Assembly (NCBI RefSeq): GCF_049803795.1
Contig: NZ_JBNAGJ010000001.1
Location: 248,001 to 312,000, forward strand
Length of the DNA: 64,000 nucleotides
Source of the DNA: Thalassobius sp002708925
GTDB lineage: Bacteria > Pseudomonadota > Alphaproteobacteria > Rhodobacterales > Rhodobacteraceae
Direction of reading: 5' to 3'
Shown here: positions 42,476 to 50,863 of the stretch, one piece after another
Layout: each line of letters opens with the position of its first letter
Position numbering within the stretch: position 1 is the stretch's first letter
Position numbers and translations under genes: made by a program
Notes under the pieces: generated by a model
Seen by the model: the letters and a program-made list of their open reading frames with translations, nothing else
Database searches by the model: none
What the model was told of the DNA's origin: nothing

Positions 42476-42638
42476 GAAACACCACAATCTCGCGCCTCTA
42501 AACGAGGATCTAACGCGGGCAGGGAACGAGCTCTACTACGCGGTGATTTCGCTGCTGGGTGCTACCTGCGCCTCACCTCAGGTCCAGGACGCTCTGGTTG
42601 GCTGGCGCAGGCTGATGGAGGCGCAAAATGAGCGCTGA
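42468..42638 (+). CDS. Small early phage protein, unknown
   Basis: 56 residues from ATG 42468, which overlaps the zinc-ribbon gene. It reads NEDLTRAGNELYYAVISLLG and ends overlapping the gemA-like gene by 11 bases. The earlier ATG at 42396 lies deep in the neighbour and is rejected. Confidence 0.55.
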   Translation: MSEKHHNLAPLNEDLTRAGNELYYAVISLLGATCASPQVQDALVGWRRLMEAQNER

Positions 42639-43086
42639 ACGGCTTCGCAAACAGATTTTCGTCGGCTGTCGTCAACTGGGTCTGGACAGCGAGACCCGTC
42701 ACGATTTGCAATTGGCCGCGACCGGAAAATCTAGTCTGAAGGACATGTCAGAGGCCGAGCTTCAGCTGGTTGTCAAACACCTGAAAGATCGCGGCTTCAA
42801 AACCAGCTCGGGCAAGAAACGCCCAGCGGCAAAACGCCCGGATATCCGCTATTGCCATGTTTTGTGGCGCTTGCTGCACCAGGCCGGGCACGCTCGGATC
42901 GGCGGTGCAAAGGGCCTGAACGCCTTCATTCGCTCTCCAAAAACTGGATTTGAGCCCAAATGGGGCCATGTGCCGATCGACATTGATGCAATGACCGAGA
43001 CCTCAGAAATCAATGATGTCATCGAGGCGCTGAAAGCCTGGTGCCAGCGGGAAGGCATTCCGACCGAACTGGGCGGGGGCCGCTGA
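42628..43086 (+). CDS. gemA: GemA/gp16-like regulatory protein
   Basis: 152 residues. Family phrases are KQIFVGCRQLGLDSETRHD, the mid-part DIRYCHVLWRLLHQAGHARI and the C-terminal EINDVIEALKAWCQREGI. In Mu, GemA modulates host gene expression and DNA topology during the lytic cycle. Here it is placed, as expected, between the transposition genes and the Mor-type activator. Confidence 0.9.
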   Translation: MSAERLRKQIFVGCRQLGLDSETRHDLQLAATGKSSLKDMSEAELQLVVKHLKDRGFKTSSGKKRPAAKRPDIRYCHVLWRLLHQAGHARIGGAKGLNAFIRSPKTGFEPKWGHVPIDIDAMTETSEINDVIEALKAWCQREGIPTELGGGR

Positions 43087-43088
43087 GC

Positions 43089-43514
43089 ATGGCGCAGAAC
43101 ACCAACTCGGCAGTGATGCAGCAACGAGTTGAGACTACGATGTCCGCTGACGGGTTCCCCGCTTCTCTGCGCGATGTGGTTGATACCATGGGGGCGGGTG
43201 TCGCGCTTCAGCTTATGGCGCTCTACGGCGGGCAGGACGTTCTCTTTGGTGGCAAACCAAAGCAAGCAATGATTGACCTGTTCGGAGAAAAACGTGCAGA
43301 AGAGCTTAACGAGCTGCTCAAGCATCAGAAGATGTACATCCCCAATGGCAAAGCCGTAAATTTGCGCTCGCAGGTGTTGCGGCTGCAGGCGCAAAATATG
43401 CCTCAGACCGAAATCGGGCGCGTTTTGGGGATATCGACGCGTCACGTTAGGCGCTTATCGCCAGCGCCTCCGGTGGCACTCCCGCTGTTTCCCGATATTG
43501 ATGACGACACCTAG
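43089..43514 (+). CDS. mor: Mor-type middle transcription activator
   Basis: 141 residues from ATG 43089. The dimerisation part reads SLRDVVDTMGAGVALQLMAL followed by YGGQDVLFG, and the C-terminal helix-turn-helix MPQTEIGRVLGISTRHVRRL. This is the Mor/C family that switches Mu-like phages to late genes. Directly downstream is the first copy of the 37-bp terminator module and the lysis genes. A separate C activator is not seen, so this protein may serve both middle and late promoters. Confidence 0.8.
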   Translation: MAQNTNSAVMQQRVETTMSADGFPASLRDVVDTMGAGVALQLMALYGGQDVLFGGKPKQAMIDLFGEKRAEELNELLKHQKMYIPNGKAVNLRSQVLRLQAQNMPQTEIGRVLGISTRHVRRLSPAPPVALPLFPDIDDDT

Positions 43515-43549
43515 ACCGCCGGACGCCTGTCCGGCGGATTTTGTTTGGC
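43513..43549 (+). repeat. 37-bp terminator module, copy 1 (before lysis genes)
   Basis: CCGCCGGAC, loop GCCT, GTCCGGCGG and ATTTTGTTT form a strong terminator (43516-43546) right at the stop of the Mor-type gene. The whole 37 bases recur perfectly at 50786-50822, with looser similarity (TGTGC, AAATCT) for 15 more bases in both copies. The extension could hold a promoter or activator site for the following genes. Confidence 0.85.
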
Positions 43550-43587
43550 ATGTGTGCGAAATCTCGGTCTGAAACAAGGGCCGAAAC

Positions 43588-44358
43588 ATGCAAATTATCA
43601 CCTATTCCCAACTCGAAAAAATCACCGGCGGGACGCTGGGGCGCGACAACGCCAATTCCTTCCTGGCGGGGCTCAATCGCTTTGGTGGTGAGTGCGGTTT
43701 GAACTTGCCGCACCGTCTGGCCCAATACGTGGCCCAGATGTGCCATGAATCCCAAGGGTTTCGCTATGATCAGGAAGTCTGGGGGCCGACTGCTGCGCAA
43801 GGACGCTATGACGTGCGCACGGATTTGGGCAATTCGCCCGAAGTTGACGGTGATGGCTACACCTATCGTGGCCGGACCGGGCTGCAGCTGACGGGGCGCG
43901 CCAACTATGCCGCGTTCACGCTTTGGGCGCAGGGTTTGGATGCTAGTGCGCCCGATTTCGTCGCCCATCCTGACGCGGTCCTGACAGATCCCTGGGAGGG
44001 GCTGGCACCGATTTGGTACTGGAGCACCCGCAACCTCAACGCATTTGCGAGCAAGCTGCGCTTCAAGGTGGCCTTCAAAGGTGTGACGCGCGCGATCAAT
44101 GGTGGGCTGAACGGTTATGATGACCGGCTGCGCTACTATCGCCGCGCGGCCCTGGTGTTGCTGGGGTTCGAGCCTGACGATGTCCTGAGGTTCCAGAAGG
44201 GGCAGGCTGGTTTGGTCGCTGATGGCGTCTGCGGCCCGCTCACGCTTCAGGCGCTGCACGAGGCACTATTTAACATGCCTCCGATTTCCCAAGGGCGCGG
44301 TTTCTGGAGCGCGCTCTGGGCCACGCTTTCCAAGCTGTTCAAACAAGGAACTTCCTGA
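43588..44358 (+). CDS. Endolysin, glycoside hydrolase 19/chitinase-like
   Basis: 256 residues. The catalytic region reads RLAQYVAQMCHESQGFRYDQ (the first acidic residue in HES), then YTYRGRTGLQLTGRANYAA and the C-terminal VTRAINGGLNGYDDRLRYYR, the GH19-like lysozyme/chitinase pattern of phages. The last 70 residues resemble a peptidoglycan-binding repeat (KGQAGLVADGVCGPLTLQAL). It degrades the host cell wall at lysis. Stop overlaps the next start. Confidence 0.92.
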   Translation: MQIITYSQLEKITGGTLGRDNANSFLAGLNRFGGECGLNLPHRLAQYVAQMCHESQGFRYDQEVWGPTAAQGRYDVRTDLGNSPEVDGDGYTYRGRTGLQLTGRANYAAFTLWAQGLDASAPDFVAHPDAVLTDPWEGLAPIWYWSTRNLNAFASKLRFKVAFKGVTRAINGGLNGYDDRLRYYRRAALVLLGFEPDDVLRFQKGQAGLVADGVCGPLTLQALHEALFNMPPISQGRGFWSALWATLSKLFKQGTS

Positions 44359-44582
44359 TGCTGAAGAACAAATTCGCGCTGTTTTTGCGCATTGTCGTAC
44401 TTTACCCCCTGGCCGGTCTGCTGGCCGCGCTGCCCTCTGTGGGCTTTGATGATGCCTCGGGCGTCATGACGGTCGATCTGTCTGCAGTCTCCGTGGCCAT
44501 TGGTGGCGTTATCTGGGCAGCCGTTTCCGGGGGAACCTTTGGCTGGTCGCGCTGGGTCAAGCGGCTGGGTGGTCTAACCTAA
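44358..44582 (+). CDS. Small membrane protein, probable holin
   Basis: 74 residues with two hydrophobic segments (LFLRIVVLYPLAGLLAALPS and VAIGGVIWAAVSGGTFGWS). It is coupled to the endolysin gene and followed by another membrane-anchored small protein. The position and topology fit a holin or lysis-associated protein. Confidence 0.75.
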   Translation: MLKNKFALFLRIVVLYPLAGLLAALPSVGFDDASGVMTVDLSAVSVAIGGVIWAAVSGGTFGWSRWVKRLGGLT

Positions 44583-44594
44583 ACGGAGCTCAAT

Positions 44595-44834
44595 GTGACC
44601 GATACCGCACATCCAAGCCTTTCCAGGGCGCACAAACGCCTGGACGACCACGATCGTCGCATCCGCGAACTCGAGCTGAGTGATGCCGGTGCTACGCAGT
44701 GGCGTCGGGATACGACCAAGAAGCTGGACGGCATCGAGGGCACGCTCAAGTGGGTGACCCGTTTGATTATTGGCGGCCTGGTTACGGCTGCTCTCACTTT
44801 CATTGTTGCCGGGGGACTGAATGTCGGGCCGTAA
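44595..44834 (+). CDS. Small coiled-coil/membrane protein of the lysis cassette
   Basis: 79 residues from GTG 44595 with CGGAG upstream. A charged helix (HKRLDDHDRRIRELEL) precedes one C-terminal hydrophobic segment (LIIGGLVTAALTFIVAGG), the pattern of XhlA-like or spanin-like lysis proteins. It overlaps the DUF1804 gene by 14 bases. Confidence 0.7.
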   Translation: MTDTAHPSLSRAHKRLDDHDRRIRELELSDAGATQWRRDTTKKLDGIEGTLKWVTRLIIGGLVTAALTFIVAGGLNVGP

Positions 44835-45324
44835 CGAAGAAACGCGCCGCAAGGCCCGCTCAGACTATGTTTATCGCCGGTTTACAATGGCAACCATTGC
44901 GGCCGCCTATGGTGTCAGCGCCGCGAGCGTCGGGCGCTGGAAAAAAGCGGCAGCGGCCGAGGGCGATGATTGGGACAAAGCGCGTACCGCGCATGTGATT
45001 GCCGGTGAAGGTGTCGAGGCTGTGGTGTCCACGGTGGTCGAAGACTTCATGATCCAGGCGCAGTCGATCCTGGACGAGATCAAGAATGGTGATCACACCG
45101 TCAAAGAAAAGGTGGACATGCTGGTCTCGCTGTCGGACGCGATGACCAAGATGGCAGCGAGCGCCAAGCGCTTCGCACCAAAGGTGTCTGAACTGGGTGT
45201 CGCACAGGATGTCATGGGCAAGCTGCTGGCGTTTGTTAAGGACGAATTCCCGCATCATGCCGAGGCAATTCTTGAGATTATCGAGCCCTTTGCCGAGCGC
45301 CTGGCCGAGATCTACACGTCATGA
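44821..45324 (+). CDS. DUF1804 protein, probable small terminase subunit
   Basis: 167 residues. A helix-turn-helix (TMATIAAAYGVSAASVGRWK) is followed by a long helical region (VEDFMIQAQSILDEIKNGDH). DUF1804 proteins precede the large terminase in Mu-like phages and probably recognise DNA for packaging. Overlaps the large terminase gene by four bases. Confidence 0.88.
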   Translation: MSGRNEETRRKARSDYVYRRFTMATIAAAYGVSAASVGRWKKAAAAEGDDWDKARTAHVIAGEGVEAVVSTVVEDFMIQAQSILDEIKNGDHTVKEKVDMLVSLSDAMTKMAASAKRFAPKVSELGVAQDVMGKLLAFVKDEFPHHAEAILEIIEPFAERLAEIYTS

Positions 45325-46979
45325 CACGGCGGGCGAAACTGCAGCCCACCGTCAGCAAAAAGGAGTTCCGCGACAAAATCGCGGAACTGGCCGACGAGTT
45401 TGCCCGCCATATTGAGCTGAATGTCGAAGCCTTCGAGCCGGACCCGCAGGCCAAGGCCGAGCGTCTGAGCCGCATCGAGGACGAGGACGGGTTTCAGTTC
45501 TTCATGGAAACGTACCTGCCGCACTATGTGCGTGGCGAACACAGCCTGTTTCACCAGCACATTTTTGCGCGCGTTCCAGAAATACTTAGCTCTGAACAGG
45601 GTGTCAGGGATCTGTTCATTGCGCCGCGCGGGGCATCCAAATCAACGCATCTGAGCCTTGGCTTTGCGCTGTATTGTATTGTTCGGGGCCTGAAGAAATA
45701 CATCATTGAGGTATGTGACGTCTATGAACAGGCCGCGCTGTTGATCGAGGCGCTCAAGGCTGAGCTGGTCACCAACACCCGCCTGCAGAACGATTTTCCC
45801 GAGGCTTGCGGCGCTGGCCGCATCTGGCGCGAAGGCGAGTTTGTCACCCACAACAATATCAAGGTGCAGGGGCTGGGTGCCGGCAAGAAGATCCGGGGCC
45901 GTCGCCATGGGCCGTACCGCCCAGATTTGCTGTTCCTGGATGACATCGAAAACGATGAGAACGTCCAAAGCCCTGAGCAACGCAAGAAGCTATGGAACTG
46001 GATTTACCGCGCCGCGCTGAAGGTCGGGCCTCCTGACGGCAGCATGGACGTGATCTGGGTCGGCACAGTCTTGCATTTCGACGCGGTCATCGTGCGCGCT
46101 GCCAAAGCCCCAGCCTGGAACACAACCGAGTTTCGCGCGGTGGTCAAATTCCCCGACAACATGGAGCTTTGGGACCAGTTCGAGGAGGTCTATCACAATG
46201 ATGGGGAAGAGGCAGCGCAAGCGTTTTACCAGGACAACAAGACCGAGATGGACCAGGGCGCGGTGGTGAACTGGCCCTCGGTACAGTCGCTCTTGTTCCT
46301 GATGCTTGAGCGCGCGGCGGACCTGTCGGCCTTCATGACCGAATATCAGAACAAACCGATTTCCGAGGGCAACCCGTTCGGTGATCTGACCTATTGGGTG
46401 CAGCGCCAGACCGATTGGATATTCTTCGGGGCGATTGACCCGAGCCTGGGCAAGAAGGGTAAAGGCCGCGACCCTTCTGCAATCCTGATTGGCGGATATG
46501 ACCGTCTGAATGCCCGCATGGACGTTGTCGAGGCCTCGATCCGCAAGCGGCTGCCTGACCTGATCATTTCTGACACCGTTGCCCTGCAACGGGAATACCG
46601 CGCCTTGCTGTGGTTCGTGGAGACGGTCCAGTTCCAGGAGTTTCTGCGCACCTCTCTTATGGCCGAGGCCGCGCGGCAGGGCGTGGGGGTATCGGCGGTT
46701 CCGATTATTCCGAACGCGGATAAGGATCTGCGAATCGAGCGCCTGCAGCCGCCCGTTGCTGCAGGCCAGATCCGTTTTAACGCTGCACACACGACCCTGA
46801 TTGACCAGCTTCAGCAATGGCCGAATGGGGATCACGACGATGGCCCCGATGCCTTGGACATGCTGTGGCAGAACACCCTGATCTATGCAGGTGGCGGGAC
46901 GGCCGGGCGTCCCCAGGCGGGGTTGGTTGCAGCTGAACCTGACCAATTGGCCGGCTACCGGCTGGGGGGACACCGATGA
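45321..46979 (+). CDS. Terminase large subunit (Mu gp28-type)
   Basis: 552 residues. An ATPase half has the Walker A variant APRGASKSTHLSLG and Walker B DLLFLDDIENDENV. The nuclease half has acidic blocks IFFGAIDPSLGKKGKG and HDDGPDALDMLW. It packages phage DNA into proheads, by headful cutting in Mu-like phages. It is coupled to the DUF1804 and portal genes. Confidence 0.93.
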   Translation: MTRRAKLQPTVSKKEFRDKIAELADEFARHIELNVEAFEPDPQAKAERLSRIEDEDGFQFFMETYLPHYVRGEHSLFHQHIFARVPEILSSEQGVRDLFIAPRGASKSTHLSLGFALYCIVRGLKKYIIEVCDVYEQAALLIEALKAELVTNTRLQNDFPEACGAGRIWREGEFVTHNNIKVQGLGAGKKIRGRRHGPYRPDLLFLDDIENDENVQSPEQRKKLWNWIYRAALKVGPPDGSMDVIWVGTVLHFDAVIVRAAKAPAWNTTEFRAVVKFPDNMELWDQFEEVYHNDGEEAAQAFYQDNKTEMDQGAVVNWPSVQSLLFLMLERAADLSAFMTEYQNKPISEGNPFGDLTYWVQRQTDWIFFGAIDPSLGKKGKGRDPSAILIGGYDRLNARMDVVEASIRKRLPDLIISDTVALQREYRALLWFVETVQFQEFLRTSLMAEAARQGVGVSAVPIIPNADKDLRIERLQPPVAAGQIRFNAAHTTLIDQLQQWPNGDHDDGPDALDMLWQNTLIYAGGGTAGRPQAGLVAAEPDQLAGYRLGGHR

Positions 46980-48325
46980 GCAAGAAAGAGCATCGTAAAA
47001 ACCTGCCTTCAGATGCGCGCCATCAGATCGCTTCGGTTGAGAACGACATCACCATCCCGTTCTTCAACGGTGTGATGCAACATGCGGACGACACACTGAT
47101 CCAGCAAGGGGGCGGCAAGGGCCTGGCGATCTATGATGAGATCGAGCGCGACACCCATGCTGCGGCGATGCTGGACAAACGAAAGAAAACCCTTGTGGCC
47201 CGCCCCTGGGAGGTTTTGCCAGGCGGGTACCGCCCGATCGACAAGGAAGCGGCAGATCTGGTCGAAGAGATGCTGAAGGCGCTTGCCTTTGACAAGCTGT
47301 GCGAGGACTTGCTGGACGCCACCCTGAAGGGCTTTGCGACCGGCGAGGTGATCTGGGTCCGTGACGGGGCGCGGATCAAGCCCGAACGCCTGCATCAGAA
47401 CGATCAGCGCCGCTTTGTTTTCGATCGGGACTGGCAACTGCGCCTGTTGACCTGGAACGAGATGACCGAAGGGATCAAACTGCCCGATCGGAAGTTCGTC
47501 GTCCATCGTTTCGGGGTCAAGGGGAACAATCCTTACGGGCTGGGGATTGGATCGCGCCTGTTCTGGCCGGTGCTTTTCAAGCGTGAAGGCATTGCCTTCT
47601 GGCTGCACTTTCTGGAGAAGTTTGCCGGGCCGACCGTGGTCGGCAAAACGCCCTATGGAACGCTGCCCGAAGAGCAACAGAAGCTGTTGAACGAGCTCTT
47701 GCGCAGCCGCACGGCCTCGGCCATGACGATCCCGATCGGCACGGATGTGGAATTCCTGGAGGCTTCCCGCTCGGGCACGGTCAGCTATGAACAGTTCCTG
47801 GAATATTGGGACCGTCAGATTTCGATCACCACGACCGGAGAGACGCTGACCACGCAGGTGGACAAAAGCGGCTCGCGCGCCCTGGGCGATGTGCATCAGG
47901 AAATGCTGGACCTGCTGGTGGACAGCGACGGGGACCTGCTGTCAGAAACTCTGCGCGATCAGCTCATTCGCTGGATTGTTGAATACAACATCCCCGGCGC
48001 GGCCTTGCCCCAAGTCTGGCGCGTGCGCCCCAAGAACGAGAAATCCGAAGCCGAGACACGTAGCACCAAAGCCAAAGCGGCCACGGAAACCAACAACGCG
48101 ATCCGAGCGGTGGTCGCCCAGGCGGCGGCCTTCGGGGACGACGCCGTTGCCCGCGACTATATCGTCAGCTTTGATGTCACCGAACAGTTGGATGACAGCA
48201 CGATCGATGCTCTGGTCCAGGCGCGCCATTCATTTGCGGGGGGGCAAAAGCCCGATCCTTTCCTTGTCGATGATCAGGACAAAGGCCCCGAATTCTCGGC
48301 CAATCGGCTCAAAAAAAAACTCTAG
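46976..48325 (+). CDS. Portal protein, DUF935 (Mu gp29-type)
   Basis: 449 residues. Family phrases include MLDKRKKTLVARPWEVLPG, VIWVRDGARIKPERLHQN, KFVVHRFGVKGNNPYGLGIG and TTQVDKSGSRALGDVHQEML. It forms the ring at the capsid vertex for DNA entry and exit. The gene ends in a run of nine A followed by CTC TAG. The -1 frame from that run stays open into the minor head gene, so the C-terminus may be altered by frameshifting. Confidence 0.92.
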   Translation: MSKKEHRKNLPSDARHQIASVENDITIPFFNGVMQHADDTLIQQGGGKGLAIYDEIERDTHAAAMLDKRKKTLVARPWEVLPGGYRPIDKEAADLVEEMLKALAFDKLCEDLLDATLKGFATGEVIWVRDGARIKPERLHQNDQRRFVFDRDWQLRLLTWNEMTEGIKLPDRKFVVHRFGVKGNNPYGLGIGSRLFWPVLFKREGIAFWLHFLEKFAGPTVVGKTPYGTLPEEQQKLLNELLRSRTASAMTIPIGTDVEFLEASRSGTVSYEQFLEYWDRQISITTTGETLTTQVDKSGSRALGDVHQEMLDLLVDSDGDLLSETLRDQLIRWIVEYNIPGAALPQVWRVRPKNEKSEAETRSTKAKAATETNNAIRAVVAQAAAFGDDAVARDYIVSFDVTEQLDDSTIDALVQARHSFAGGQKPDPFLVDDQDKGPEFSANRLKKKL

Positions 48326-48387
48326 ATCACGGCCATTCCTGCGGATCTGACGGGCATGTCTGTTTTGCTGATCCTGATAGTCCGGTC

Positions 48388-49911
48388 ATGCGCGTTACAG
48401 ATTTGTCCGTGGGCGCGGCCGAGCGGCATTTCACGCGGCGCATCGAGGCGATCCGCAACGTCGTCACAAAAGCCCAGGACTTTGAGGCGGCCAGCCGCGG
48501 CCTTCTGGAACTGGGCGCGAAGTGGACGCCTAATGTGCTGGCCACGCAGCTTCAGCAGGCCATGGAGCTGGCCGCCCTGGAAGGACGCGAAGCTGTCTTT
48601 GTTGAGGCAGATGGGGAAGTGGCTGGCGTACAGCCTGACTATGTCTCTGCCGGGTTCGTCCGTCAGGAATTTCGCAATCAGATTGATTTCCTGACGCAAA
48701 AACGCGGCAAACCCACCCGCGCCTGGACGGACGCCATGCATGGCGATCACGATCGTGCATTCGTGGTGGCCGGCGCAACCGATCTGGCCATGCTGGAAGA
48801 GTTCCAGGCGGCTATCGTCGCGGGTGCTGAAACCTACGACATCGAGGGCTTTGCAGCCGAGTTCGACCGAATCGTCGAAAAATACGGCTGGTCTTATAAT
48901 GGCGGTCGCGAATGGCGCATTCGGACAATCTTTGAGACCAATATCCGAACCAGCTATATGGCTGGCCGGCTGCAACAGATGCGCGACCCGGAAATTGTCA
49001 AGCGCCGTCCCTATTGGCAGTACGTTCATGCTGATACCCGTCAGCCCAAAGAACCACGCCCGCACCATCTGAGCTGGGATGGTTTGGTTTTGCGCTGGGA
49101 CGATCCGTGGTGGGACAAGTATTTCCCACCCAATGACTGGATGTGTTCGTGCGGCGTGCGCACCCTCAGTGAGGGCGATCTGCGCCGCCTGGGCAAAGAC
49201 GGGCCGGATGACGCGCCGCTGATCGATATGCAAAAAATCGTGCGCCGGGATGGGACGGAAGTCTGGGTGCCCAAGGGTATCGGCTATGGCTGGGACTACA
49301 TGCCTGGTGACCTTTGGGAACGGGGGCTTGTCCCGTCGGCCCTCATTGACGAGGCTGGTGGCCTGGAGCCCGAGGGGCGCCATCGTGTGTTGATCGACGC
49401 CCCCGAGCCCCTGGAGGAACTCCTGCAACGCTCACGGCCTTTCAACGCCTCGCCGCTGTCGAAACATTTGGCTGATGAAGACTATGTCCGCTCATTTCTG
49501 CTCCCCTTTGGGGCGGATCTCGGCCAGGCCGTTTTGTGGGAAGATCCGACCGGCACCAAGCTCCCTGTGTCTGAGGAACTGTTCAAAGACCCAAGCGGTG
49601 CCTGGAAAGTTGGCAAGCGGGATCGGGCGCGCCTGACGCCGCTGATCGCCGAGACACTCCTGGACCCCGACGAAATATGGGTCGGCGTCAGCGAGAAGAA
49701 AGACCGGATCGACCCCGATACCTCTGAGCTTCTGGTGGATCGCCGCTATATCCGCACGGATTCGGAAACGGGTTTGATCGTGGTCTTCCAGATTGGGCGC
49801 AAATGGTGGGAGGCCATTACGGCCTATCCGACGACAAACAAGAAAGGCGATCCTGACCTGAAGCTTTTGGACAAGAGGCGGGGAGGAAAGCTGCTTTGGA
49901 AAAGAAAATGA
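48388..49911 (+). CDS. Minor head protein (Mu gpF/SPP1 gp7-type) with C-terminal nuclease-like domain
   Basis: 507 residues. The head-morphogenesis core reads FETNIRTSYMAGRLQQMRDP, then YVHADTRQPKEPRPHHLSWD and PPNDWMCSCGVRTLSEGD. The last 120 residues (PLIAETLLDPDEIWVGVSEK, LLVDRRYIRTDSETGLIVVF) look like the PBECR family of phage RNase-like domains. The start is uncertain: ATG 48388 has a poor ribosome site, while the frame is open upstream into the portal gene. The fused domain may be injected with the DNA (inference). Confidence 0.88.
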   Translation: MRVTDLSVGAAERHFTRRIEAIRNVVTKAQDFEAASRGLLELGAKWTPNVLATQLQQAMELAALEGREAVFVEADGEVAGVQPDYVSAGFVRQEFRNQIDFLTQKRGKPTRAWTDAMHGDHDRAFVVAGATDLAMLEEFQAAIVAGAETYDIEGFAAEFDRIVEKYGWSYNGGREWRIRTIFETNIRTSYMAGRLQQMRDPEIVKRRPYWQYVHADTRQPKEPRPHHLSWDGLVLRWDDPWWDKYFPPNDWMCSCGVRTLSEGDLRRLGKDGPDDAPLIDMQKIVRRDGTEVWVPKGIGYGWDYMPGDLWERGLVPSALIDEAGGLEPEGRHRVLIDAPEPLEELLQRSRPFNASPLSKHLADEDYVRSFLLPFGADLGQAVLWEDPTGTKLPVSEELFKDPSGAWKVGKRDRARLTPLIAETLLDPDEIWVGVSEKKDRIDPDTSELLVDRRYIRTDSETGLIVVFQIGRKWWEAITAYPTTNKKGDPDLKLLDKRRGGKLLWKRK

Positions 49912-49937
49912 CGGCCAAGGGCGATCTGGCCGTCTTT
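49910..49937 (+). terminator. Possible weak terminator after the minor head gene
   Basis: GACGGCC (49910-49916) pairs with GGCCGTC (49928-49934), followed by only three T. It lies at the stop of the minor head gene. Confidence 0.45.
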
Positions 49938-50014
49938 ACGGGGAGCTTCCAGGACCATCAGCCGGTCTTCGCGTGCCCGCAGGGGAAACATAGTGTGTTT
50001 TGGGGAAGATTTCA

Positions 50015-50593
50015 ATGATCCCGATCAGTACAACGCTCGCAGAGCAGGGCGCTCGAAACGAATTACAGGACATCCTGCAGCGCCTAGGAGATCCGCAGGG
50101 GTTCTATGCCACGGTTGGCGAGCGGCTGATCAGCTCGTCCAAGGATCGGTTTCGCGAAGAGAACGCGCCCGATGGAACGCCCTGGGAGCCTTTGAAACCC
50201 GCGACGATCAAGGCGCGGCAAAACGCTGGTCAAACGCCCATCACCATCCTGCGCTCGAACAGCAAGGGCAAAAGCGGATCTGCTCTGGCGGGGTCTCTGA
50301 GCTATCTGGCCAGCTCGGATGAAGTGCGGATCGGATCGCCGTTGCCATATGCCGCCATTCACCAGTTCGGGGGCCAGATCCGCATTCCCGAGCGGCAGGG
50401 CGAGATCTACCGCGCTGACAACGGAGCCGGTCAGCCTGGGCGACGTTTCGTCAGGAAATCGGAAGCGGCACATGTGACCAAAGTCACGATCCCCGCGCAT
50501 GTCATTCGCATCCCGGCACGGCCCTTTGTTGGTCTGACCGAGGGCGATGAACAGGGTATTTTGGAAGATGCTCGTGACTGGCTCAGTCTTTGA
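50015..50593 (+). CDS. Phage virion morphogenesis protein (Mu gpG-type)
   Basis: 192 residues from ATG 50015 (GGGGAAG upstream; TTG 50000 is less likely). Typical phrases are SSKDRFREENAPDGTPWEPL, LSYLASSDEVRIGSPLPYAA, IHQFGGQIRIPER and IPARPFVGLTEGDEQGIL. This protein helps head-tail joining or tail completion in Mu-like phages. The 190 bases that follow hold no gene and lead to the second terminator module. Confidence 0.92.
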   Translation: MIPISTTLAEQGARNELQDILQRLGDPQGFYATVGERLISSSKDRFREENAPDGTPWEPLKPATIKARQNAGQTPITILRSNSKGKSGSALAGSLSYLASSDEVRIGSPLPYAAIHQFGGQIRIPERQGEIYRADNGAGQPGRRFVRKSEAAHVTKVTIPAHVIRIPARPFVGLTEGDEQGILEDARDWLSL

Positions 50594-50785
50594 AAACCCA
50601 AACCCGTCAGAAATTGCCGCAGGAGCGCCTTAGCGGGGTTTCGTGCCCAGTGATCCGCAAAAAGCGCTGAAGGCCTGTTAGCCCCCTGTTAGAATCGACG
50701 GACGGGGCAAATTCGTCGCGACCTGAACTTAGCGCTTGCGATATCAAGGCCGCTTCCCCAGTCTTGGGGCATTCCAGACCCCATG

Positions 50786-50822
50786 AGACCGCCGGACGCC
50801 TGTCCGGCGGATTTTGTTTGGC
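50786..50822 (+). repeat. 37-bp terminator module, copy 2 (before protease gene)
   Basis: Identical to 43513-43549, stem at 50789-50806 and T-tract to 50819. It sits 42 bases before the protease start, the place where Mu has its late promoter for the head genes. Upstream, 50594-50785 shows no gene and may carry the matching promoter. Confidence 0.85.
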
Positions 50823-50863
50823 GCTTGTGCCAAATCTGGTTCGTCAACAATCGGACGGACCTC

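Noticed and set aside
48322..49428. 368-codon reverse frame opposite the minor head gene
   Set aside because: Shadow of a gene with known family motifs; no supporting context.
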